Of a DNA stretch of 38,004 bases, positions 6,917-14,535 are shown one piece after another. The notes below the pieces were generated by a model. It was not told where the DNA came from, ran no database searches, and saw only the letters and a program-made list of their open reading frames with translations. A program made the position numbers and the translations under genes. The stretch is from Gammaproteobacteria bacterium (GTDB taxonomy: Bacteria > Pseudomonadota > Gammaproteobacteria > Steroidobacterales > GCA-2729495), in NCBI GenBank assembly GCA_013001905.1, contig JABDLC010000039.1, positions 1-38,004 of the forward strand, written 5' to 3'. Every line of letters starts with the position of its first letter. Positions within the stretch are counted from its first letter, which is position 1.

Positions 6917-9891
6917 TACGCAGCCTCCTCCGAGCTCGGTTGAACCGGCTTCCAGGTATCCACACCGGACCATTTTTCGACTTCAATGAGTGTGGTGTTC
7001 GGCCGGATACCGTGACTCTTGGTGGTAATCGGCTTGCTGGTGTTGAGCACATTGACGCAGCCGCCCAGATCGGTTGACTTGCCGGGCTCGCCGGCAGGGC
7101 GATACTCGGCGGAAGCCGTGGGCGCGCTCACGACACCCGGGCGCAGCCGGTCAGTAACCTGCGCCGCGCAGACCACGGAGCCCCGGTCATTCCACAGACG
7201 AATCAAGTCATCGTCCTCAATGCCACGTGCCTCAGCATCCTCACGGCTGAGACGTGCGGTGAGGTAATAGTGGTCACCCACTTTGACCCGATGCTCGCGA
7301 ATATCGCGCAGATAGCAACCCTCGTCATCACCCATCAGATGGAACGGATAGCGCGAATGCGGAGTCAGCAGCTGCAGTGAATACTTTGCCGCGATCTCCG
7401 GTTCGTTCTCTGCGTTCTCAAAGGTTTTCATGTAGCGATTCACAGGCGGACGCTCCGGGTCATCGAAACGCTTCAATGTGGTCGGCACAAACTCGTACTT
7501 GCCCGACGGAGTCTGCAGACCCTCTGCGTATTTTTCGATGTAGTCGGACGGCAGCGGATAAGGCTCCGGCACGTCTTTTTTGCGCCCCTCGTAGAACCAG
7601 CGCAATCCGGTCGGTGCGCGTGAACCCTCCGGCTCCGGCTTCACGACGTAATAGCCCTTCTTCAGGAATTCGCGCCACGACATATCCTTTGCGCAATCCG
7701 AAGACTCGTACGCTCGTCTCGCCCACTCGAACTCTGAGTTGCCACCCTCGGAATACACCGCACCCAGGTCAAGGCGCTCGGCAATCGAGAGGAAAATATC
7801 GTAATCGGACTTCGACTCACCCAGCGGCTCAATGCATTTGTGCTGCATTGAGACCACGCGATGGTTATTCATCGAGTACATGTGATGCACATAGCCCGGG
7901 CCGACGTTGTACCACTCACCCAGATCCCAGCGCTCAAATACCGTGCAGGCCGGCAAAATGACATCAGCAAACTTCGTTTCGCCTTCCATCCAGATCGACT
8001 GGTTGACGACAAATTTCAGGTTGTCGTGCTGATACATGTTGGCCCAGCGATTGGAATCGACCTGCGTACCGAACGACGAACTGCCGTATTTGTAAATCAT
8101 CTCGACCGGCACATGTCCGGGTGAGGGGTAGCCGATCGGAAAAAACTGGCCGACGACAGAATCAACGGCCGTCACGTAACCGAGCTTCGGCTTACCCATG
8201 ATGGCCTCGGGTAACCACATGCGCGGAATCACCTGCTTGACAGAGTTCATCGTCACGATGTGCGGCATACGCTGATAGTTATTGGTCGACTGCGCGCTGT
8301 ACGCCAGATCGCCGGACATGCTGCCCTCGGCATAGCCGGGGAAGTAAAAACTCATGTCGACCGGCGCACCGAATTGCAGATTACCGAGGTTGGAGCCGGG
8401 GCTGCCGATGCCCTGCATGGCCGCGAGTATGGTCATCATCCGGGCCCACTGCGCACCCGTCGGGCCACGACAGGCGCCGCCCAGACCGCAACCCCAGCCC
8501 CCGGCACCGAGGTAGGTTTTCTTGCTGGCCCACTCACGCGCGAGCGCCCGGCAGTCACGCGCCGGGATACCGGTCTCCGCTTCCTGCCACTCCGGCGTCT
8601 TCGGTATGCCGTCGTCTTCGCCCAGCACGTGGGCTTTCCATTCATCAAAACCCGTGGTGCGATTCGCCACAAACTCTTTGTCGTAGGTGCCTTCGGTAAT
8701 CCAGACCCAGGTGAGCGCCTGCGCAAACGCGGTGTCAGTACCGGGTTTCGGTGATATCCATTTGCCGCCCAGATGCGCAGCGGTGTGGTTCAGGTACGGG
8801 TCGATGTGCACCATCTTGATGCCGAGCTCTTTGGCCCAGCGCCGCCGCTCGGTGCCTTCAAAGCCGTAGGAAGCATCCGGGTCGCTCGACCAGAACACCA
8901 TCATGTCGGCTTCTTTAAGGCAGTCCTCGACTGTTCCGTAGGGCTCTGCCGCACCCAGACGCATGCTGTTGCCCCAGTGATGCTGCGCGCCCCAGAACCA
9001 GCCTTCCCAGCTGTCCGGTGTATGCATCAGCTTCGTAACGCCGATCAGGTTCCAGAAACGGTTAAACGCTGACAGGTAGTGGCCCAGGTTGCCCCACTGG
9101 TGATGCGAGCCGTTGGCGACCGCGATCGCGCCGGGGCCGGCCTTCTTACAGCGCTTGATTTCACCGACGACGATATCGAGCGCTTCGTCCCACTCAATTT
9201 CCACAAACTCTGACTTGCCACGATTCTGAATGTTGCGCTCGCCGTGCGGGTCAAAGTCAACTCGCTTCATCGGCTTGAGGATGCGGCTCTTCGAATACAC
9301 CATCGACTTCTGACAGGCGCCGTGCGCGGCCAGCGTAGTGCGCCGGGGCGGCTGGAAGGTCTTGCCGCGGGCTTCGATCGTATAACCTTCCGGGTCGTCC
9401 GCGCCGAGATCCATCGGCGTCGTGCGAAGAATCTTGCCGTCTTTGACATAGACAAAGATCGGCCCGCCATTCGTGCCGTTGGTGTAACGCGTTACACCGT
9501 TGCCCATGTCAGTGCCGATGGTCCAGGTATACGTCTCCATACTGGCGACGAGGTGCATGAACCAGACGATCAGGCTGTCCGGCCCGTCCATCGTAATCTG
9601 AAAATTCTTCGCCGCATGAATGCGCTCAAGCTGATCAAACGGCGGGGTCAGGAAATCCGCCGCGATCTTTGAATTCTTGAAGAAAATCGTGAAGTCAGGG
9701 TTTTCATGGATACCGGCACCGGTGGAAATCTTGCCGTTTTTCAGCTGTATCCAGCGACCCTTGGGCTTGTCCTTGGTCTGAAACTGAGCGATGCAGTCAC
9801 GCTCTTTCAAACGCTCTTTAAATTTCGGGAAAATGGCCGCGCAGGTACGCATGGCCTGCGGGATGCCCCAAAGAATGACAGCTAATCTCAT
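6916..9891 (-). CDS. Molybdopterin oxidoreductase, transhydroxylase-like large subunit with extra N-terminal SCP2-like region
   Basis: This is a 991-residue enzyme of the DMSO reductase superfamily, expected to carry molybdenum bound to two molybdopterin guanine dinucleotides. From about residue 130 it resembles the large subunit of pyrogallol-phloroglucinol transhydroxylase. It lacks the usual N-terminal iron-sulfur cysteines and carries KRVDFDPHGERNIQNRGKS (209-227), NGSHHQWGN (260-268), TPDSWEGW (291-298) and a dinucleotide-binding C-terminal domain (about 838-970). H263, D293 and S294 have the spacing of His144, Asp174 and Mo-ligand Ser175 as I recall them in the Pelobacter enzyme. Residues ~20-125 are an addition resembling an SCP2 lipid-carrier fold. 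A ribosome site AGGAG precedes the ATG. The VOC gene ends 2 bases upstream and the small subunit overlaps the stop. The reaction is unknown: hydroxyl transfer, hydration or hydroxylation are all possible. Confidence 0.85.
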   Translation of the reverse strand: MRLAVILWGIPQAMRTCAAIFPKFKERLKERDCIAQFQTKDKPKGRWIQLKNGKISTGAGIHENPDFTIFFKNSKIAADFLTPPFDQLERIHAAKNFQITMDGPDSLIVWFMHLVASMETYTWTIGTDMGNGVTRYTNGTNGGPIFVYVKDGKILRTTPMDLGADDPEGYTIEARGKTFQPPRRTTLAAHGACQKSMVYSKSRILKPMKRVDFDPHGERNIQNRGKSEFVEIEWDEALDIVVGEIKRCKKAGPGAIAVANGSHHQWGNLGHYLSAFNRFWNLIGVTKLMHTPDSWEGWFWGAQHHWGNSMRLGAAEPYGTVEDCLKEADMMVFWSSDPDASYGFEGTERRRWAKELGIKMVHIDPYLNHTAAHLGGKWISPKPGTDTAFAQALTWVWITEGTYDKEFVANRTTGFDEWKAHVLGEDDGIPKTPEWQEAETGIPARDCRALAREWASKKTYLGAGGWGCGLGGACRGPTGAQWARMMTILAAMQGIGSPGSNLGNLQFGAPVDMSFYFPGYAEGSMSGDLAYSAQSTNNYQRMPHIVTMNSVKQVIPRMWLPEAIMGKPKLGYVTAVDSVVGQFFPIGYPSPGHVPVEMIYKYGSSSFGTQVDSNRWANMYQHDNLKFVVNQSIWMEGETKFADVILPACTVFERWDLGEWYNVGPGYVHHMYSMNNHRVVSMQHKCIEPLGESKSDYDIFLSIAERLDLGAVYSEGGNSEFEWARRAYESSDCAKDMSWREFLKKGYYVVKPEPEGSRAPTGLRWFYEGRKKDVPEPYPLPSDYIEKYAEGLQTPSGKYEFVPTTLKRFDDPERPPVNRYMKTFENAENEPEIAAKYSLQLLTPHSRYPFHLMGDDEGCYLRDIREHRVKVGDHYYLTARLSREDAEARGIEDDDLIRLWNDRGSVVCAAQVTDRLRPGVVSAPTASAEYRPAGEPGKSTDLGGCVNVLNTSKPITTKSHGIRPNTTLIEVEKWSGVDTWKPVQPSSEEAA

Positions 9892-9893
9892 CG

Positions 9894-10892
9894 TTAACTC
9901 CTGACCTGAAACAGTTCCTGCAGCGCACCGCTGCCGGGATTACGCACGATCATTGCCATGCAAACGCCGCGACCGGGCAACGCGATTTCAACCGGCGCCG
10001 TAAATACCTCAGCGCCCTGCTCCGCACAGGCAGCCGCGATCGCCTGCAAATCCTCAACTTCAAACGCTTGTGCGATGTAGCCGATGTTCGGCGCGACAGC
10101 ATCGGGCACCAGACTCGCGACCTCGTAATTCATCGGTGCAGCCAGCGCGATCTTGCCGTACTCATGACTACCCTGCACCAGTACACTCCGCGTGCGGGCA
10201 TCTGCAGGCAAATTCGCCATGCGATTGGCGGCTTCGTTCTCGATCACCCCATCCGAAAACGTCGTCATACCCAGCGGACCGAAATAAAACGCCAGCGCCT
10301 TATCGATATCGGCAACGGTATGCGCAGTCGTTGCCACCGGCGTAAAGCCGGTCGGCGTGCGCCCGTAGCCGTTCACGAAGTGCCACAGATGACCAATCAT
10401 AGATTCTTCATCTTTACTGAGCAGCTCCACGAGATTGATCACCACGCCGTCGGGGCCCTCAAACGCGAACTCCATTGCCTCGCCGACAGCGGGGCCGAAG
10501 TTAATGTGATTCGGCTCACTCCAGAACTCGTATCCCTGCGCAGACAGCTGCTCATAGTCGCGCTTCACGTCGCTGGTATAGATATTCAGATTGAACAGAC
10601 CAATCGCGCGTTTCACACCCGCCTTACGAATTTGTTTGCGCTGGTCACCGCTGAACTGCAGCAGCTGTATCCGGCCGACGGGATCGGCACCGGATGCGAG
10701 AAAGCTGTAGCGCGCCGTGGTACCTGCCGGCACCTGCCAGTACGACTCGAAATCAGCGCCCGCCAGAGTCCCGCTGTCAGTCACATCGAGGCCGAGAATT
10801 CCGGCATAGAATTCGAGTGACTGGTCGAGATCCGCGACACTGATAATCACGGCACTGACGGGCACACTGCGGGCGTCCTGTGTATTGTTCAT
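9894..10892 (-). CDS. Two-domain VOC family protein, first gene of the molybdoenzyme operon
   Basis: This 332-residue protein has two vicinal-oxygen-chelate (glyoxalase/extradiol dioxygenase fold) units. The first starts at VSAVIISVADLDQSLEFYAGILGL and ends at GPDGVVINLVEL. The second starts at TVADIDKALAFYFGPLGM and ends at NPGSGALQELFQV. The usual first-strand histidine is absent from both halves. The C-terminal glutamate is asparagine in the first half (VINLV) and may survive in the second (QELF). A classical metal-dependent dioxygenase is therefore unlikely without other ligands. ATG at 10892 is preferred over the TTG extension to 10979, which would abut moeA; the ribosome site is weak. 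The stop is 2 bases before the molybdenum large subunit, so the products are very likely made together and may act on the same compound. Confidence 0.82.
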   Translation of the reverse strand: MNNTQDARSVPVSAVIISVADLDQSLEFYAGILGLDVTDSGTLAGADFESYWQVPAGTTARYSFLASGADPVGRIQLLQFSGDQRKQIRKAGVKRAIGLFNLNIYTSDVKRDYEQLSAQGYEFWSEPNHINFGPAVGEAMEFAFEGPDGVVINLVELLSKDEESMIGHLWHFVNGYGRTPTGFTPVATTAHTVADIDKALAFYFGPLGMTTFSDGVIENEAANRMANLPADARTRSVLVQGSHEYGKIALAAPMNYEVASLVPDAVAPNIGYIAQAFEVEDLQAIAAACAEQGAEVFTAPVEIALPGRGVCMAMIVRNPGSGALQELFQVRS

Positions 10893-10961
10893 AAGTGATT
10901 CAGAATGCGATAAAAGTGGCGTGTAGGCATACTGTTCAGAGTAGTGACCTGCACCCCGGCA

Positions 10962-10980
10962 GATAATGATTTTTATCAAT
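10962..10980. promoter_or_regulatory. Fur-box-like sequence in the divergent region
   Basis: The minus strand of these 19 bases matches the classical Fur consensus at 14 of 19 positions by my own count, with the right half AATCATTATC intact. It lies in the 86-base region between the divergent VOC/molybdoenzyme operon and moeA and overlaps the first two bases of the moeA start codon. It is strikingly AT-rich for this region. A chance match or another regulator's site is possible. Confidence 0.3.
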
Positions 10981-12202
10981 GATTACATATGAACAGGCGC
11001 TCTCAAGCGTACTGGAGACGCTAACACCGCTCCCCGCCACCACGCAGCCGTTAGCGGATGCGCTCGGTCGCGTTGCAGCAAGCGATCTCTTTACGGAGCA
11101 GGCGGTGCCGCCGTTCAGTAATTCGGCCATGGACGGGTTTGCATTGCGCTCGGTGGACAGCCCGGCCGCTGGCGCGACGGTTGAACTGGAGGTCACTGAC
11201 CTGCTGACCGCGGGTGAAGCCGGCAGCGATCTGCATGTGGGCCCCGGCGGTTGCTGCGAAATCATGACGGGCGCGCCGGTGCCGGACGGCTGCGATGCGG
11301 TTATCCCCGTTGAACAAGTGGAGATCCACCGCGCAACAGATGGCAGGCCGGTCTCCATCACACTTGACCAGCATGTCGCCGCAGGTCGCAACCTGCGCAT
11401 GGCGGGTGAAGACTTTGCGGCGGGCGATCAACTACTTGCCACCGGCCAACTGGTGACAGCCGAACGGGTGATGGGGCTCGCCGCGACGGGCATCAGCCAC
11501 GTCGAGGTTCACGGCAAACCGCGCGCCGCGGTGATTACCACCGGCAACGAACTCAGCGACAGCCCAAAGCTGTCGCCGGGCATGATCAATGACGCCAACG
11601 GCCCCTATCTGCAAAGTGCGGTCGCGAGCTTCGGCGCCGACCTCGACGGCGTGTACCGTACCGGCGACGACGCCACCCGGCTCATCGAAAAGATCGAGTC
11701 ACTTACAGGTAACGACATCATCATCACGACCGGTGGTGTTTCGGCGGGACGCATGGATTTCGTACCTGCCGCACTTGAACAACTCGGTGCGGATATTTTG
11801 TTTCACAAAGTTGCGATCCGCCCGGGCAAACCGGCACTGTTTGCGCGACTGCCGGACGGCCGCGTGGTGTTTGGCCTCCCCGGCAACCCGATCGCCGTCG
11901 CTGTCGGCATGCGTTTTTTTGTCGTGCCGGGCATACGGCGTTTGCGTGGCCTGCCGCAGGAACGGTATGCAACTGCAAGACTGATCGACTCACATCACAA
12001 AAAGGCCGGGCTTACTTTTTTTGCCAAGTCATACGCGGAAACAACGGCAAACGGGGAGATGACCGTGCAAATTCTGCCCGGACAACAGTCGTTCAAAATC
12101 AAACCGCTGATGCGCGCGAATTGCTGGGCGATTGCCGGCGCCGACAGCGAAAACCTGCAGGCGGATACGGTGCTCAGGATCGCACCGCTAGGCGCTGATT
12201 GA
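10979..12202 (+). CDS. moeA: Molybdopterin molybdenumtransferase MoeA
   Basis: MoeA inserts molybdate into adenylylated molybdopterin to complete the molybdenum cofactor. The 407-residue length and domain order are normal: ALGRVAASDLF, VPPFSNSAMDGFAL (about residues 43-56), ITTGNEL, the MoCF-binding block DIIITTGGVSAGRMDF (about 243-258), VAIRPGKPALFA and VFGLPGNP, and a C-terminal beta-barrel domain. It is divergent from the operon encoding a molybdenum enzyme, and mobB lies about 6 kb away. The region is thus enriched in cofactor genes and this copy may be dedicated to, or co-inherited with, the nearby enzyme. Whether other moeA copies exist elsewhere cannot be seen. The ribosome site before the ATG is poor. 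The gene ends 13 bases from the convergent MFS gene. Confidence 0.94.
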   Translation: MITYEQALSSVLETLTPLPATTQPLADALGRVAASDLFTEQAVPPFSNSAMDGFALRSVDSPAAGATVELEVTDLLTAGEAGSDLHVGPGGCCEIMTGAPVPDGCDAVIPVEQVEIHRATDGRPVSITLDQHVAAGRNLRMAGEDFAAGDQLLATGQLVTAERVMGLAATGISHVEVHGKPRAAVITTGNELSDSPKLSPGMINDANGPYLQSAVASFGADLDGVYRTGDDATRLIEKIESLTGNDIIITTGGVSAGRMDFVPAALEQLGADILFHKVAIRPGKPALFARLPDGRVVFGLPGNPIAVAVGMRFFVVPGIRRLRGLPQERYATARLIDSHHKKAGLTFFAKSYAETTANGEMTVQILPGQQSFKIKPLMRANCWAIAGADSENLQADTVLRIAPLGAD

Positions 12203-12215
12203 CGCGATAACGTGC

Positions 12216-13439
12216 TTAGGCTGACGCCGTGCGTGTAACCAGCGGCGTGCTGACAAACCAAAAATAGATACCGGTCAGCACGAGCATCACCGCGCTCACC
12301 TGCAGCGGCAGTACCGTATCGAATTCGTACAGCACCGACATGCTCATCGGCCCTAACACCATGCCGAAGGTCGGCGCAGCGGCCAACAGGCCTGCGGCTG
12401 CACCCTGATCTTCGGCGCCAATACTGAGGCTGGCCGCTGTGGTCAGGCTCGGCATCGCAAGGCTGACCGCAAATCCCATCCCGATAAACGTCAGGTACAA
12501 CTGCGCTACCGTGCTGACGTAAACCATGAGGAAGGTGATGACGCCGAACAGAATGAAGCACACGCGTAACAACGTGCGCGGCTGCATCGATATAAATTGC
12601 ATCACAACGATCTGCACCACGACAGTCACCACTGCCATCTGCAGAAACGCCAAAAAGACGATACGGATCTGCTCGTCCTGACCCGTGATACCGAGCTGAT
12701 CCTGAATCATGAACACGGCGATGGTTTGTATTGCCGTGAACACAAAAAACACAACCGCCCAGCCCAGCAGATACGGGAAAATGATACCGAAAATACGCCA
12801 GGTTCCCGTGGGAGCACCCTGCTCACGCAGGCGGTCGGGTTCAACCAGACTGAACTGCGCCCAGACGGCAACGCCGAGCGCCAGGGCCGCCGCAATGTAC
12901 ATCGGTAGCAACGGATCCAGACTTGCCAAACCACCGGCGTAAATCGGCCCGATGATCGTGCCCAGACCGCCGGATGAAGCAATCAGAGCCATGCGCTTCG
13001 GACGCTCTTCCTCGGTGGATGTATCCGCGATATAAGCCTGCGCTGCCGGCAACATCCCGCCGGCCAGCCCGCCATAAATCAGACGCGCTGCGACCAAAGT
13101 AAAGAACAGCGGCAGCGCAACGATCGTGCCGGCGGCGCCGGCCTGCAGCCCGAAGGCCAGCCCGGCATAGCCCACCGCATAACCAATCAGCCCGAGCACA
13201 AACACCGCACGGCGACCGAGCGAATCACTGCGCCGGCCCCAAAACGGCGCGGCAAACAAGATCGCTAAATTGGAAATCGAGATAATGGTGCCGATCTGCC
13301 ACGCGGGCATGCCCATCGACTGCCCAAGCGGCGCAAAAATCACGTACAGCAACGACTGACCGATGCCATAGGTGATCAACCCGCTCAGGAGAATCAGACG
13401 GTCTTTGCTGCTACCTGCAGTAATGGACGATTCGGTCAT
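12216..13439 (-). CDS. MFS transporter
   Basis: This 407-residue, twelve-helix major facilitator superfamily protein sits in the inner membrane. The loop between helices 2 and 3 carries a version of motif A (GRRSDSLGRRAVF, around residues 68-80). It also has a long proline-glycine rich stretch, TYGIGQSLLYVIFAPLGQSM, in helix 1. The size and motif A fit the proton-coupled drug/metabolite antiporter group, though uptake of a pathway substrate is equally possible. It is flanked by moeA (convergent) and by the second VOC gene upstream on the same strand, with a hairpin in the 114-base gap. That placement suggests transport of a compound handled by the neighbouring enzymes, which is inference. There is no clear ribosome site before the ATG. 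Confidence 0.82.
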   Translation of the reverse strand: MTESSITAGSSKDRLILLSGLITYGIGQSLLYVIFAPLGQSMGMPAWQIGTIISISNLAILFAAPFWGRRSDSLGRRAVFVLGLIGYAVGYAGLAFGLQAGAAGTIVALPLFFTLVAARLIYGGLAGGMLPAAQAYIADTSTEEERPKRMALIASSGGLGTIIGPIYAGGLASLDPLLPMYIAAALALGVAVWAQFSLVEPDRLREQGAPTGTWRIFGIIFPYLLGWAVVFFVFTAIQTIAVFMIQDQLGITGQDEQIRIVFLAFLQMAVVTVVVQIVVMQFISMQPRTLLRVCFILFGVITFLMVYVSTVAQLYLTFIGMGFAVSLAMPSLTTAASLSIGAEDQGAAAGLLAAAPTFGMVLGPMSMSVLYEFDTVLPLQVSAVMLVLTGIYFWFVSTPLVTRTASA

Positions 13440-13458
13440 AGTTTGCGCGCATATACAA

Positions 13459-13484
13459 AGAGGCCGCGAAGTGTCGCAGCCTCT
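13459..13484 (-). terminator. Hairpin between the second VOC gene and the MFS gene
   Basis: AGAGGC pairs with GCCTCT, then one mismatch, then GCGA pairs with TCGC around an AGTG loop: ten pairs in all. Read on the minus strand it is followed by TTGTAT, a poor T tract. It could end transcripts from the VOC gene, attenuate read-through into the MFS gene or protect an mRNA end. It starts 20 bases before the MFS start codon. Confidence 0.4.
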
Positions 13485-13553
13485 GTCAGTGCGGGGATTG
13501 TAACCGAGCGGCAGCGCCTGTGTGAAACAGCGCGACGGGCTCTGTTAATCGCG

Positions 13554-14471
13554 CTATACAGGCGCAAATACGTCTACCATCAGCCCTGTCGGTGACCGTA
13601 CCGTCGCGAGCGTGACCCGACCGAACAGCAATTCAACATCACCGTGATGCGTCACATCCAGCTGCATGCGCTCCGCCCGTCGCTGCCAGTCCGCGAAACC
13701 GGCCACAGCAAAACGCACCGCCAGGCTGCCGGTTGCGGGCGGTATGGCGCCCGGATACAGGTTGTCGCCATCAATGCCGGTGTACGCGACCAGCTCAACG
13801 CGACCGTAAAGATTGACGGGATCACCAAGCACCCGCATGTCGAGTGCCGAGCCCGGCGGCAACCCGACCACCGCTTCGATCTCGGGCCCCGTGATCCGGT
13901 GCTGCAACAATTCCTCATGACTGAACAGCGCGGAAAAAAAACGGGCTTCGGCAGCTAGATCGCTCACTGTGGCCACAAACGATGTGACGCCGCTGAAACC
14001 GGCGCCGGTCATCTCCATATCCCACTCGGGCACTTCGATCAGTACGACATTAATCGCATCGTGTGCCGGCATCTGAACTTCGCGTACGGTCAACCCGTCG
14101 ATCTGGTACTCACTGACTTCAGAACGAAAACTGAAACCGGCGGCCTTCAGCTCCGCGACACGCCGCGGCATATCGATGCAGTTGATATCGATGTTTTTCG
14201 GACACAGTGCGGTAGTCGCCGCGTTCTCACGCACGGGCCGTGCCGGTGTTGTGAACTCGACAAAGTGCAGCCACCCGGTTTGCTCGCCGGGGCTGCGCAA
14301 CAACAGCTGCCCGCTGATGCCGCCCTCAGGCAGTCCCCATATGTTTTCCAGTACAGGGTCGCTACCGTGACGCTCGGCCACTGTTTCCAAACCGAAGTGC
14401 TGACACCAGAGACGGCGCACCGGGGTCAGGTCAGCAACACCAACAACAATCTGGGCAATGGATGAAATCAC
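13554..14471 (-). CDS. Two-domain VOC family protein (second copy type)
   Basis: This 305-residue protein is made of two vicinal-oxygen-chelate units. The first runs from IAQIVVGVADLTPVRRLWCQHFGL to the DAINVVLIEVPEW strand, the second from VTSFVATVSDLAAEARFF to SPTGLMVDVFAP. The position of the usual first-strand histidine is Q in the first half and S in the second, and the final metal glutamate is D in the second half. The divalent-metal site of glyoxalase or extradiol enzymes is therefore largely missing. It differs in sequence from the other VOC protein at 9894-10892 but has the same two-unit plan, so they are probably old relatives with related ligands. The start is GTG at 14471, with TTAGG nearby as a possible ribosome site. 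It diverges from the luciferase-like gene. Confidence 0.8.
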   Translation of the reverse strand: MISSIAQIVVGVADLTPVRRLWCQHFGLETVAERHGSDPVLENIWGLPEGGISGQLLLRSPGEQTGWLHFVEFTTPARPVRENAATTALCPKNIDINCIDMPRRVAELKAAGFSFRSEVSEYQIDGLTVREVQMPAHDAINVVLIEVPEWDMEMTGAGFSGVTSFVATVSDLAAEARFFSALFSHEELLQHRITGPEIEAVVGLPPGSALDMRVLGDPVNLYGRVELVAYTGIDGDNLYPGAIPPATGSLAVRFAVAGFADWQRRAERMQLDVTHHGDVELLFGRVTLATVRSPTGLMVDVFAPV

Positions 14472-14535
14472 AGGCCTAACCTACAATAGCCGCGGCACGC
14501 ATTCATCCCGTGATGCGCATACCGGAACCAGCAGT

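Noticed and set aside
10068-10820. Plus-strand open frame of 250 codons across the VOC gene
   Set aside because: It is antisense to a clear VOC protein, histidine/arginine-rich and without family features.
9894-10892. Extradiol ring-cleavage dioxygenase
   Set aside because: The fold fits but the His/Glu metal ligands are not in place, so only the VOC family name is given.
10893-10978. Molybdenum-cofactor riboswitch before moeA
   Set aside because: The 86-base divergent gap is too short and shows no matching multi-stem structure.
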